Below, piece after piece: positions 31,558 to 39,884 of a DNA stretch of 64,000 nucleotides; within the stretch, counting starts at the first letter, position 1, and every line of letters starts with the position of its first letter. Origin of the DNA: Polyangiaceae bacterium (GTDB taxonomy: Bacteria; Myxococcota_A; Polyangia; Polyangiales; Polyangiaceae); contig JACKEB010000013.1 in assembly GCA_020633205.1 (NCBI GenBank), positions 682,001-746,000 on the forward strand, in the 5' to 3' direction. The notes below the pieces were generated by a model. That model worked only from the letters and a program-made list of their open reading frames with translations, had not been told where the DNA came from and made no database searches. The translations under genes were made by a program, and so were the position numbers.

Positions 31558-33021
31558 ATGACCGGGACGACGCCGCAAGGTGCTCACACAGATAGCTGGT
31601 TCCGCTTGATCGTGGAGGGAGCGCCCACGGCCATGCTGATGGTGGACGCGGAAAGGCGCATCACCCTGGTGAACCAGGGCGCGGAAGATCTCTTCGGCTA
31701 CACTCGGGATGAACTCCTGGACAGCCTGATCGAGGTGCTCTTGCCCGAGCGCTTCGCGGGGCAGCACCCAGAGCTGGTTGAGAGCTTCTTTGCTTGTCCT
31801 CGCTCACGCGCGATGGGTGCGGGGCGAGAGCTATTTGCCAAGCGCAAGGATGGCAGCGAGGTTGCGGTCGAGATCGGTCTGAGTCCGCTCGATACCCCCG
31901 ATGGCAAGTTCACCCTAGCCACGATCACGGACATCACCGAGCGACGTCGGGCTGAAGCGAAGTTTCGCTTGGTCGTCGAGGCCGCACCCAATGCCATGGT
32001 GCTGGCCGACTCCAAGGGGAAGATCACACTGGTCAACCGTCGAACCGAGGATCTCTTCGGCTATGCGCGGAGCGAGCTCATCGGGCAGCCGTTAGAGACC
32101 CTCGTGCCGACTCGCTACCGTGAGCGTCACCCCGAGCTCGTCTCGGAGTTTCTCAAGCAGCCTCAAGCGCGCGCGATGGGGGCCGGGCGCGACCTATTTG
32201 GACAGCGCAAAGATGGCAGTGAGTTCCCTATCGAAATCGGACTGAATCCGTTTGAGTCCGAAGAGGGCACGTTCACGCTTGCTGCGATCATTGATATTAC
32301 CACAAGGAAAAATAAGGACGATGAGCTCATGCGAAGCAACGCTGAGCTCGAACAGTTCGCGTACGTCGCGTCCCACGATCTGCAGGAACCGTTGCGAATG
32401 GTCGCGACCTACACCGAGCTGCTGGCGAAGCGCTACTCGGGTCAGCTCGACGACAAGGCGGATCGCTACATTCACTACGCCGTCGATGGCGCGCGTCGCA
32501 TGCAGCAGCTGGTCTCCGACGTGCTCGCCTACTCTCGCGTCGGGTCCCAAGGTAAGCCGCTTGTCCTAGTGGACTCAGGGAAGGTGTGTCGTCGGGTGCT
32601 TGCGGTGCTTGGTGTGAGTGTTGTCGAGGCGCAAGCGGACGTCGTGGTGGGTGAGCTCCCAGTCGTCTGGGCGGACGAAGGGCAGCTCGAGCAGCTCTTT
32701 CAGAACTTGTTGGGCAACGCCCTCAAGTTTCGTTCGGAAGAGCCGCGCATCGAGGTCTCGGCGGAGCGCGTGGCGGGCGAGTGGCTTTTCAGGGTGGCGG
32801 ACAACGGGATTGGTATCGATCCGCAGTTCGCTTCACGGGTGTTTCAAATGTTCCAGCGCCTCCACGGCCGAGAGCGCTACTCCGGTAGTGGCATCGGGCT
32901 CTCCATCGCGAAGCGCATCGTGGAGCGCCATGGTGGCAACATCTGGCTCGACAGCTCCGTCGCTCAGGGCACCACGTTTTGCTTTACGCTCCAAGCGGCG
33001 CCCCTCGCGGAGGAGAAGTGA
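31558..33021 (+). CDS. PAS-PAS sensor histidine kinase
   Basis: A soluble 487-aa kinase. Two near-identical PAS domains (about 15-135 and 140-255) share the pattern LVNQGAEDLFGYTRDEL / LVNRRTEDLFGYARSEL and RAMGAGRELFAKRKDGSE / RAMGAGRDLFGQRKDGSE, so one arose by duplication of the other. The HisKA helix has H273 in YVASHDLQEPLRMV. The ATPase has the N-box FQNLLGNALKFR and G-boxes VADNGIGIDP and GSGIGLSIAKRIVERHGG. No transmembrane segment, so it senses a cytoplasmic signal. This HisKA type resembles phytochrome-linked and other SHDLQEPL kinases. The GTG of the response regulator overlaps its stop, so the pair is co-translated. Confidence 0.95.
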   Translation: MTGTTPQGAHTDSWFRLIVEGAPTAMLMVDAERRITLVNQGAEDLFGYTRDELLDSLIEVLLPERFAGQHPELVESFFACPRSRAMGAGRELFAKRKDGSEVAVEIGLSPLDTPDGKFTLATITDITERRRAEAKFRLVVEAAPNAMVLADSKGKITLVNRRTEDLFGYARSELIGQPLETLVPTRYRERHPELVSEFLKQPQARAMGAGRDLFGQRKDGSEFPIEIGLNPFESEEGTFTLAAIIDITTRKNKDDELMRSNAELEQFAYVASHDLQEPLRMVATYTELLAKRYSGQLDDKADRYIHYAVDGARRMQQLVSDVLAYSRVGSQGKPLVLVDSGKVCRRVLAVLGVSVVEAQADVVVGELPVVWADEGQLEQLFQNLLGNALKFRSEEPRIEVSAERVAGEWLFRVADNGIGIDPQFASRVFQMFQRLHGRERYSGSGIGLSIAKRIVERHGGNIWLDSSVAQGTTFCFTLQAAPLAEEK

Positions 33022-33434
33022 GCAAACACAAGCTCTTGATCGTGGAAGACAACCCAGGCGACGTGGACCTGGTCTTGGACAGCCTGACGGCGGGTGCCTA
33101 CGACATCACCGTGCTCAACGATGGGCACGCCGCGATTCGCTATCTACGGCGCGAGGCTGAGTATGCCGCTGTCCATACGCCTGACTTGATCTTGCTGGAC
33201 CTGAATTTGCCCAAGCTGGGCGGGGTGGATGTGCTCGCAGCGATGGCTCTGAACGATGACCTCAGAAGCATTCCCACCGTGGTGCTCACCTCATCGGATG
33301 CCGAACGCGATGTGGCAGATAGCTACCGTTTGGGCGCGAATTGCTACGTGCGCAAGCCCGGCGACCTGCACAGCTACCAAGCCGCCGTCCAGGCGATCGA
33401 GGAGTTCTGGTTTTCCGCCGTGCGCCTCCCATGA
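33018..33434 (+). CDS. Single-domain response regulator (Rcp1/CheY-like)
   Basis: The 138-aa receiver domain has acidic pair in LLIVEDNPGDVDLVLDSL, phospho-acceptor D61 in LILLDLNLPKLGG, T/S in VVLTSSDAERD, and the conserved Lys in CYVRKPGDL. No output domain follows. Start is GTG 33018 with AGGAGAA upstream; it overlaps the kinase stop by 4 bases. The NPGDVDLVLDSL and LPKLGG wording is typical of Rcp1-type regulators paired with PAS or phytochrome kinases, which pass phosphate onward or act by direct binding. Confidence 0.95.
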   Translation: MSKHKLLIVEDNPGDVDLVLDSLTAGAYDITVLNDGHAAIRYLRREAEYAAVHTPDLILLDLNLPKLGGVDVLAAMALNDDLRSIPTVVLTSSDAERDVADSYRLGANCYVRKPGDLHSYQAAVQAIEEFWFSAVRLP

Positions 33435-33524
33435 ATTGGGGTTGTTCGCGCCTCTCGGTCACCAACTCGACGCGAAATCGCAGAATCGGAAATCCAAGCG
33501 GCGCCGGCGTACGAAGCCTCCAAC

Positions 33525-34130
33525 GTGCGCACGGCTTTCCTCACCCCCAAACCCGAAGAACCCACGTTTGACTGCCGAACTCCAGGCGGGGCGCGCTTGG
33601 TTCGGCGCCCGGACCGCTCACTGGCCAGCCTCATCCGCGAGGAGTCGCGGCTGAGCCACTTTGGCCGATGCTTGCTGGCGACTGGGCTGTTCGAGGATCT
33701 GGACGAGGGGGGCAGCTACACCGTGTTTGCTCCCTTGGACTCCGCGTTTGAGCTTTCTCCGACAGCCTTTGAAGGTTGGTTCGCCCGCGAGACCACGAGC
33801 CTTCTATTCGATGTGGCGGAGTTCCACGTGACTCGTGGCATCTGGTCGGAGCCTCCACCCCCTGGCCGCGTTCCGAGCCTGGAAGGACGTTCCCTGACAC
33901 TTGAGTGGGCATCCGACCGTCTGCTCGTGAATCGACAGGCGTTGGTTCAGGAGACCTGGCTAGCCAAGAACGGCCTCTTGCACCTGACCGACAAGCTACT
34001 CATTCCCTCAGGGATCCAACTCGAACCCGATGGGAGCTTGGCCGCTGAGGCCGGCGATCGACCCAGCGGAATGCGGCTCGTTTACCCGTCGGCTGCAGAG
34101 AACTTGGGTGTGGCGCGCCAGTTTGAGTAG
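33525..34130 (+). CDS. Fasciclin (FAS1) domain protein
   Basis: The product carries a FAS1 fold: LASLIREESRLSHFGRCLLA, YTVFAPLDSAFELSP, FHVTRGIWSE, LEGRSLTLEWA and GLLHLTDKLLIPSG. FAS1 domains are adhesion or ligand-binding modules. No signal peptide is visible. GTG 33525 is given as the start, but the first bases include a copy of the dispersed motif (33539-33554); TTG 33597, 6 bases after AGGCGGGG, starts directly at the domain and is a real alternative (177 aa). The next genes are a sigma factor and an anti-sigma; in other bacteria FAS1 genes sit beside SigK/RskA pairs, so it may be part of the same regulon. Confidence 0.8.
   Translation: MRTAFLTPKPEEPTFDCRTPGGARLVRRPDRSLASLIREESRLSHFGRCLLATGLFEDLDEGGSYTVFAPLDSAFELSPTAFEGWFARETTSLLFDVAEFHVTRGIWSEPPPPGRVPSLEGRSLTLEWASDRLLVNRQALVQETWLAKNGLLHLTDKLLIPSGIQLEPDGSLAAEAGDRPSGMRLVYPSAAENLGVARQFE
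33539..33554 (-). repeat. Copy of dispersed 16-bp G-rich motif
   Basis: Minus strand GGGTTTGGGGGTGAGG, inside the first codons of the annotated FAS1 frame. This favours a later start for that gene. Confidence 0.55.
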
Positions 34131-34141
34131 GGCAGCTCGTC

Positions 34142-34705
34142 GTGGGTACGCTGCTTGAACGTGTAGCGTTGGGGGATCGCGCAGCGGTCTCCCAGTGCGT
34201 CCGCGAATTCGGCCCACTCGTTTGGGCACTCGTTGCACGGCGTCTTGGCCGAGGTGCTGACGCTGAGGACCTGGTGCAGGAGATCCTGCTCGAGGTCTGG
34301 CGCAACGCATCCCGCTATGAGCCGGAGCGCTCGAGTGAAGCGACCTTCGTCGCGGTGATCGCGCGCCGCCGATTGATCGATCGTTTGCGACGTCGCGCCG
34401 CGCGCCCAGAGGATGCGACGGTCGACCTGGAGCTGCCAAGTGAGCAGCAGCGCCAGATGGAAGCGAGCGTGGACGCACGCAGGGTACTGGAGGAGCTGGA
34501 TACTTTCCCTGAGGATCAGAAAAGAGTGCTGATGTTGGCGGTGGTGAACGGGCTAAGTCACGGCGAAATCGCGGAGCAAACCGCGTTGCCGCTCGGTACG
34601 GTGAAGACCCATGTGCGACGGGGTCTGAATCGTATCCGAGAGCGCTTGCGCTCCAAGAGTTCAGAGCCACGTCAAGCGACTGCCAGCGCGGAGGAGGAGC
34701 TGTGA
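34142..34705 (+). CDS. ECF RNA polymerase sigma factor
   Basis: A 187-aa sigma-70 family factor with region 2 (AEDLVQEILLEVWRNASRYE and AVIARRRLIDRLRRRA) and region 4 (VLMLAVVNGLSHGEIAEQT, LPLGTVKTHVRRGLNRI). Only regions 2 and 4 are present, as in group IV (ECF) factors. The GTG start at 34142 lies 11 bases after the FAS1 gene. Its stop overlaps the GTG of the anti-sigma gene by 4 bases, so stoichiometric co-translation is expected. The layout FAS1-sigma-RskA matches the SigK-type pattern. Confidence 0.93.
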   Translation: MGTLLERVALGDRAAVSQCVREFGPLVWALVARRLGRGADAEDLVQEILLEVWRNASRYEPERSSEATFVAVIARRRLIDRLRRRAARPEDATVDLELPSEQQRQMEASVDARRVLEELDTFPEDQKRVLMLAVVNGLSHGEIAEQTALPLGTVKTHVRRGLNRIRERLRSKSSEPRQATASAEEEL

Positions 34706-35574
34706 GCGACCTGACACCGCAAGCGGAACGCGCGTGTGACCACGCGCTGGGGCTCCTCGACGAAGCAGACGAGCGAGCATTCCTGGCCTCGCTCGATGAC
34801 CCGCACTCCCCGACAGATTTCGAACTCGCTGCAGCAGAGCTGGAACTCGGCGTGCTGGGTTTGGGGGGAGTGAACGCGGAGCGAATCCCCGAGGAACTGG
34901 AGAAGCGCCTCGAGGCAGCAGCAACGGCCTATGGATGGGCCCTGACCGCGGCGCCGGCCAACCTGAGCCAAGGTGCACCAGACGCAAGTCAGACGAAGTC
35001 CCGAGCAGGGGTGCCTGGAGCCGGCTTTGACTGGGGGCGTTACCTTGGCTGGGCTGCCGCAGCGGTTGCGTTGCTCGTGACGGCGGCCGTGCTGAGTCAG
35101 CGACCGACAGAGCCCGTCGCGGCATTGCCGCCTCAAGTGCCGAGCGTCGAACCCGTGGTCGACGCCGCGCCTCCTCCAACTCCCGTGGAAGAGCGCCAGG
35201 CGCTGCTCGAAGGGGGTCAGGCGGTGAAGCTGAGCTGGAGCGCGACGAAGGACGAAGCTGCGAGCGGCGCGTCGGGTGATGTGGTGTGGAGTGGTGCGCG
35301 TCAGGTTGGTTACATGCGCTTCAAGGGCCTGAAGCCCAATGACCCCAAAGAGGCGCAGTATCAGCTCTGGATCTTCGCCAAGGGCCAAGACGAACGCTAC
35401 CCGGTGGACGGCGGCGTCTTCGACGTGGACTCCAGTGGGGAAGTGGTGGTCGCCATCGACCCCAAGCTGCATGTGGATGAACCTACCCTCTTCGCGGTTA
35501 CCGTGGAGAAACCTGGTGGTGTCGTGGTGTCGAAGCGTGAGCGAATCGTGCTGACCGCGGCTGCAGGGGGCTGA
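34702..35574 (+). CDS. RskA-type anti-sigma factor
   Basis: The 290-aa protein has an N-terminal helical sigma-binding region (ACDHALGLLDEADERAFLAS), one transmembrane segment near residues 115-132 (WGRYLGWAAAAVALLVTAAV), a Pro/Val-rich linker, and the RskA (PF10099-type) outer domain: GYMRFKGLKPNDPKEAQYQL, IFAKGQDERYPVDGGVFDVD, LFAVTVEKPGGVVVSKRERI. In the known system, regulated proteolysis of RskA releases SigK. It overlaps the sigma gene by 4 bases. The zinc-binding HxxxCxxC motif of other anti-sigmas is absent. Confidence 0.92.
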   Translation: MSDLTPQAERACDHALGLLDEADERAFLASLDDPHSPTDFELAAAELELGVLGLGGVNAERIPEELEKRLEAAATAYGWALTAAPANLSQGAPDASQTKSRAGVPGAGFDWGRYLGWAAAAVALLVTAAVLSQRPTEPVAALPPQVPSVEPVVDAAPPPTPVEERQALLEGGQAVKLSWSATKDEAASGASGDVVWSGARQVGYMRFKGLKPNDPKEAQYQLWIFAKGQDERYPVDGGVFDVDSSGEVVVAIDPKLHVDEPTLFAVTVEKPGGVVVSKRERIVLTAAAGG

Positions 35575-35615
35575 GCTCGTTGCAATCAAGTGTTCCAGGG
35601 CACTAGAGTGCTCGA

Positions 35616-36005
35616 ATGAGCAGCGCTCTTTGGCGAAATACGCTCCCGCTAGCAGGCGCTGTGGTGCTGGCTGCGCTCCTCGGCTGCCAGCAAAACCAAA
35701 AGCAGTGCGTTGCCGCTGTTCAGGTCGGCAGCCTGCGCTACTCCTCGCTGGGCACTGGAGACAGCCTGGCTGCCGCCGAGAAGAGCGCCAAGAGCGGTAG
35801 TTGCCTGGCGTACTGCGACTTCGGTGACCCGACGCTTGATGCCGCGTGGAAACGGTACAAGCTAACGCCGAAGGGCAGGGCCGCGAAGACCAACAAGAGC
35901 TTTGATATCTTCTTGAACCTCAAGTCGGAGAAGGCGGCGTGCGTGGCGCGCTGCGGTAAGGACATGGCTTCCGGAGCGGCACCCACCAAGGTGGAGTGCC
36001 TGTGA
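35616..36005 (+). CDS. Small Cys-rich lipoprotein, 129 aa (first of a tandem pair)
   Basis: ATG 35616 opens a signal peptide with lipobox AALLGCQQNQ. The mature protein has six or so Cys arranged as KQCVAA, a CxxxC (CLAYC), a second CxxxC (CVARC) and a Cys near the end (VECL). The same layout occurs in the next gene, so the two are probably tandem paralogues. Two disulfides joining the CxxxC helices (a CHCH-like hairpin) are plausible but not proven. No family recognised. The next start overlaps this stop. Confidence 0.75.
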   Translation: MSSALWRNTLPLAGAVVLAALLGCQQNQKQCVAAVQVGSLRYSSLGTGDSLAAAEKSAKSGSCLAYCDFGDPTLDAAWKRYKLTPKGRAAKTNKSFDIFLNLKSEKAACVARCGKDMASGAAPTKVECL

Positions 36006-36295
36006 GGCGCGCGGGACCGGCGGGCGCTGGCTGCTTGCTGTGCCTCGTTTGGGCGCTGCTCGCTTGCGGTGGCAGCGACTCGGACGCGTGCTCAGCGACT
36101 CTCAGCTACGAGGGCAAGCCGGCGAAGGGTAAGGGCAAGGATCGGCTGGCGGCTCGTCACGCCGCTTGTCGCGACTGGTGTCGCAGGGCGAACCCCGCTG
36201 CGAAGGAAGACTCGGACGAGGTGAACGGCTGCGCCAGTGCTTGCGGTGCGGATCTGCTGTTTGGCAAAGGCACCGCGACGGTGAAGTGCAAATAG
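36002..36295 (+). CDS. Small Cys-rich lipoprotein, about 97 aa (second of a tandem pair)
   Basis: GTG 36002 overlaps the stop of the preceding gene (GTGA) with GTGGAG 5 bases upstream; GTG 35996 is also in frame. The signal peptide ends LVWALLACGGSD. The mature protein repeats the preceding gene's pattern: DACSAT, CRDWC, CASAC and a closing VKCK. The linker sequence has diverged fully, with Lys/Gly-rich stretch GKPAKGKGKDRL. Overlap indicates co-translation, so the two proteins may act as a pair. Confidence 0.72.
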   Translation: MRRAGPAGAGCLLCLVWALLACGGSDSDACSATLSYEGKPAKGKGKDRLAARHAACRDWCRRANPAAKEDSDEVNGCASACGADLLFGKGTATVKCK

Positions 36296-36437
36296 CGGCG
36301 CTCGGCCAATCTGTTGAAACTCGCGCGCTTTTCTCGACGTACCTGCCAGAGTCCCGCTCTTTGCGCGATGCCGCGAGCCCGGAGCGAACCTGCCCCGGGG
36401 GTTGCTCCCAAACGCTTCGGCACTAGGAATTTCCGAC

Positions 36438-37601
36438 GTGAATCTCTGGAATGCCATGGGGAAACGGCCGAGCGGCGAATGCCTGGCCCGTATTCAGCGC
36501 TCGTCGATGGTTCGTGAGGGGCGCTTTCACAACGCACTACCCATGCGTGACGACATGTGGCTCGCCACCAAGAAGTGGCTGGCTGGCGCAGAGAATCGCG
36601 AACCGAACGTTGCTCTACCAATCGAGCAGCGGACGCGCGCAGACTACGCGGCGCACCCGGGCAGCGGGCTCCGCGTGTCGTGGTTTGGTCACTCGTCGAT
36701 GTTGATCGAAATCGACGGTAAGCGGGTGTTGACCGACCCGGTGTGGGGGCGCGCGTCGCCGTCGAATCTGTTTGGACCGAAGCGCTTCTTTGCTCCACCC
36801 ATCGCGCTCGAAGAGCTGCCGGAGCTCGATGCGATTGTCTTGAGTCACGATCACTACGACCACCTGGACGCGGAGACCGTCGTCGCGCTCGCGCGCCTGA
36901 GCCGCGCACCGTTCATCGTACCCCTCGGGGTGGGGGCGCATCTCGAGTACTGGGGCATCGAGGCAGAGCGGATCCGCGAGCTCGAGTGGTGGCAAGAGAC
37001 GATTGTCGATGATCTACGTCTTGTGTGCACGCCCGCCCGGCACTTCTCTGGGCGCGGCTTCCTGGATCGTAACACCACGCTGTGGGGTAGCTTCTGCCTG
37101 ATCGGTCGGGAACACCGGGCCTTCTTCAGTGGCGACACGGGGATGTTTCCGGGCTTCGCGGAAATCGGTGAGCGGCTCGGTCCGTTCGACGTGACGTTGA
37201 TCGAGTCGGGCGCCTACGATGCGGCGTGGGCGGACGTGCACATTGGCCCCGAGCAAGCCGTGCTGGCGCATCAGCTGCTACGTGGAAAGGTGCTGATGCC
37301 GGTGCATTGGGGCACGTTCAACCTCGCCTTGCATCCGTGGACCGAGCCCGCGGAGCGAATCGTCGCGGCAAGTCGTTCCGCGGGGATTCAAAGCGTGATC
37401 CCGCGTCCAGGGGGTCGCTTCGAGCCCGCGTCGGTTCCCCGCTTCGAGCGCTGGTGGCCTGAGTTGCCATGGCGGAGTGCGGACGCGGCTCCAGTGCGCT
37501 CGTCGGGCATCGAGGAGTGGCTGGCAGAGCTCGGAGTCGAGTCGGTTTCGACCTCCGTGCGAGCGCCCTCGCCGGAGCTGGGCATCGACCCCGCGCGCTA
37601 G
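36438..37601 (+). CDS. MBL-fold metallo-hydrolase (NAPE-PLD/UlaG-like)
   Basis: The 387-aa protein has the metallo-beta-lactamase metal site HDHYDHLD (HxHxDH), with further ligands in TPARHFSGRG and FSGDTGMF, and closing MPVHWGTFNLA. The segment VSWFGHSSMLIEIDGKRVLT with DPVWGRASPSNLFGPKRF is typical of the branch containing N-acylphosphatidylethanolamine phospholipase D and UlaG-type lactonases, and of uncharacterised bacterial outer-envelope hydrolases. Frame opens at TTG 36402; GTG 36438, 9 bases after AGGA, is chosen. A lipid phosphodiester substrate is a reasonable guess. No signal peptide. Confidence 0.88.
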   Translation: MNLWNAMGKRPSGECLARIQRSSMVREGRFHNALPMRDDMWLATKKWLAGAENREPNVALPIEQRTRADYAAHPGSGLRVSWFGHSSMLIEIDGKRVLTDPVWGRASPSNLFGPKRFFAPPIALEELPELDAIVLSHDHYDHLDAETVVALARLSRAPFIVPLGVGAHLEYWGIEAERIRELEWWQETIVDDLRLVCTPARHFSGRGFLDRNTTLWGSFCLIGREHRAFFSGDTGMFPGFAEIGERLGPFDVTLIESGAYDAAWADVHIGPEQAVLAHQLLRGKVLMPVHWGTFNLALHPWTEPAERIVAASRSAGIQSVIPRPGGRFEPASVPRFERWWPELPWRSADAAPVRSSGIEEWLAELGVESVSTSVRAPSPELGIDPAR

Positions 37602-37803
37602 GCTTTTCGAGGCGCGCTGGCGAGCAAGAGCCAGGCCAGCTCTGAAACTGGGCCATTGGTAGCTGTTTTTCGCGACGCTTCGGCCCGGCCCAGGTTGGCA
37701 CGAAGGGGAAGCGGCGGAAGCTTGGACGTTGAGTCAGAAAAAGCGCCAACAAGCACCAGAATGGGTGTCACGCTGAAGGTCGCGCGCCGATAGACCTGCA
37801 CCC

Positions 37804-38664
37804 ATGACCGCCCTCGCCGCAGACACCGCCCTGAACCAGCTCGTCAGCGATCCCCAGATGCGCGTCGCGCTCAAGGCCTACGCGCGGCGCCGTGGACTGC
37901 AGGAGGAAGCAGAAGACGTCGTCCAAGCGGTCTTGTGCGCTGCCGTGGCTGCTCCCAACGTGCCGAGCGAGGCAGAGGCTCTTCCCCGCTGGATTCACGG
38001 GATCCTGCGCCGCAAGGTGGCGGACGTGTTTCGTCAGCGACGGCGCTCACCAGCCGCGGAGGTCGTCGATCTCGAGTCGCCTGCTTCCGGCTTGGGCGCC
38101 CAAGCCTTCGAGGCGCGGGACGTCTTGCGGCGCATCGACGATGAGCTGACGGAACCGCGTCAGCGGCACGCATTGAGCTGGCTGTTGCGCGAACATGCAG
38201 GTGAAAGCCTGCTGGAAATTGCGCGGCAGGAGGCTGTTTCCCCAGAGAACCTGCGTCAGCGCATCTGTCGCTTGCGCCGACTCCTACGCGCCCAATATGT
38301 CGTGCCGTTCGTGGTGTTGCTGGCGCTCGGGGCAACCAGCTGGCGCGAGCTTGCTCCCCAAGTCACCAACACTCAGCTCATCGCTCCGGCAGCGCGACCT
38401 TTCGCTGGGCGCTGGCGTGTGGAGCACGTCCGGGGCGGCGACGCGGCGTTGGTTGGTGTCATCGTGGAGGTGAACGCGGGCGGCGTGGCCCTGAAGACGC
38501 CTGAAGGTGTGGAGTTCAAGCACTTCGAATTGGTTCAGGAAGGGGACGCTCTCTTCGTCGCTTCAGGGGAAAAACGCTGGCGCGTGGAGCTCGCACGCTC
38601 GGGGCCGCGAACAGTGAGCATTGGCAGCGAGCTGGGTAGCGCGGACCTCCGTCAGTTGCCGTGA
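37804..38664 (+). CDS. Sigma-70-like factor joined to a transmembrane segment and an outer domain
   Basis: Residues 1-160 read as an ECF-like sigma factor: region 2 EEAEDVVQAVLCAAVAAPN with GILRRKVADVFRQRRRS, and region 4 LLEIARQEAVSPENLRQRIC. Immediately after the recognition helix comes a hydrophobic segment near 163-180 (YVVPFVVLLALGATSW), then about 105 residues of beta-type sequence (PFAGRWRVEHVRGGDAALVG; LKTPEGVEFKHFELVQEG), likely outside the membrane. So a sigma factor appears tethered by its own C-terminus, with no separate anti-sigma next to it. The WxV...GD...FEL pattern recalls lipocalin-like domains, weakly. ATG 37804 is the first start. Release by proteolysis is a hypothesis. 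Confidence 0.75.
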   Translation: MTALAADTALNQLVSDPQMRVALKAYARRRGLQEEAEDVVQAVLCAAVAAPNVPSEAEALPRWIHGILRRKVADVFRQRRRSPAAEVVDLESPASGLGAQAFEARDVLRRIDDELTEPRQRHALSWLLREHAGESLLEIARQEAVSPENLRQRICRLRRLLRAQYVVPFVVLLALGATSWRELAPQVTNTQLIAPAARPFAGRWRVEHVRGGDAALVGVIVEVNAGGVALKTPEGVEFKHFELVQEGDALFVASGEKRWRVELARSGPRTVSIGSELGSADLRQLP

Positions 38665-38703
38665 GGAAAAGCACTAGCGGCAGCGCTTCTGCGTGATAGC
38701 CTT

Positions 38704-39873
38704 GTGCTCGATACGTTGCGAGCGCTCGTCTGTCTTCTTACCATCTTGCTTTGCCTGTGGCCCAGCGTCGCGGGTGCTGAGAGCAGGCCCGCTGACTTGC
38801 GCGTCGTCAGTTGGAACGTGTGGGGTGTGCCCTTCGTGTCCGACGCCCGCGAGGCGCGCATGAGCAGTGTCGGCCCCGCACTTGGGGCGCTGCGCCCCAA
38901 CGTCGTGTTGCTCCAGGAGCTTTGGAGTGAAGCCGACGCCGAGCGGGTGATCTCCGACCTGGCCGCCGCCGGTCTCAAGCATCAAGTACACGATGCTTCC
39001 GCACGGTTTGCGGCTTACGGCTGCAGCGGTCTGTTGATCGCTGCGGACCGCCCGCTGCATGAGGTCGCTCGGATCGACTACGAGCTGGGGCGCTGGCCAC
39101 ACACGCCTTATCACCTCGACTGGCTCAGCCGGAAGGCGGCCCTGGCTGTGACGATTGAGGTCGGCGACCGGCGGGTGCAGCTGGTGAACACCCACTGGCA
39201 AGCCGCGTACCGCACGGGTAACTACGCTCCCGTAAGGCTTGCTCAGTCCATCGAGCTCGCCGACTGGCTGAGAGAGCGCCCCGCACAGCACGCGCTAGTT
39301 GCAGGCGACTTCAACGTCGAGCCCGGGGAGCACGCCACGGATTGGCTGAGCGATCAGCTCAAGCTGAATGAGGTTACGGGCGGTGAAGGCCTGGACCGCA
39401 TCTTCACCGCAGGGATGCAGATCGCCGAAGCGCGCCAGGCACTCAGCGAGAGCGTGAACCTCGATGATGGTCAGCGCATGGCCCTGTCCGATCACCCGGC
39501 GTGGGTAGCCGACCTGGTTCTCCAAGATACCCGCGCGGAAAATGGCCCAGGCGAATGGCGAGGGACGCTGGCCGGTCAGCTCACCCAAGAAGGTCGTACG
39601 CTGCGTCGGCAGTTGTGGGTCGCTCGGGTGCTCGCGATGCTAGGCGGCCTGCTGCTTCTGCGTGGGTTGTTCGCCGGATGGGTGAGTTCTCAGAGCAAGA
39701 GGGGGGGAGGGGTCGGCTGGTTTGGGCGCAGGCGGCCCGCCGTGCGCCGCGCCCTGGTCCTCGCAACCGTCCTGGGCACGGCGTACGCCGCGTACTTCGC
39801 TTTGGGCTACGGTCCCGCTCAGGCGCGTGGCGTCGAGCATGCTCTCGCGCGCCTCAGCGGCGGGAGTCCGTAG
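38704..39873 (+). CDS. Exported endonuclease/exonuclease/phosphatase family enzyme (sphingomyelinase-like)
   Basis: GTG 38704 opens a signal peptide (LVCLLTILLCLWPSVAGAES). The domain has the EEP-fold motifs: VVSWNVWGVPF, VVLLQELWSE, VQLVNTHWQAAY, LVAGDFNVEPGEH and ALSDHPAWVAD, that is the catalytic Asn, Glu, Asp/Asn and Asp-His. The overall wording is close to neutral sphingomyelinases and other secreted phosphodiesterases. After the domain come two hydrophobic segments (WVARVLAMLGGLLLLRGLF; ALVLATVLGTAYAAYFALG), as in eukaryotic-like nSMase, which may anchor it. 389 aa. Substrate inferred only by similarity; a DNase role is the main alternative. Confidence 0.85.
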   Translation: MLDTLRALVCLLTILLCLWPSVAGAESRPADLRVVSWNVWGVPFVSDAREARMSSVGPALGALRPNVVLLQELWSEADAERVISDLAAAGLKHQVHDASARFAAYGCSGLLIAADRPLHEVARIDYELGRWPHTPYHLDWLSRKAALAVTIEVGDRRVQLVNTHWQAAYRTGNYAPVRLAQSIELADWLRERPAQHALVAGDFNVEPGEHATDWLSDQLKLNEVTGGEGLDRIFTAGMQIAEARQALSESVNLDDGQRMALSDHPAWVADLVLQDTRAENGPGEWRGTLAGQLTQEGRTLRRQLWVARVLAMLGGLLLLRGLFAGWVSSQSKRGGGVGWFGRRRPAVRRALVLATVLGTAYAAYFALGYGPAQARGVEHALARLSGGSP

Positions 39874-39884
39874 GCGACGGGTGG

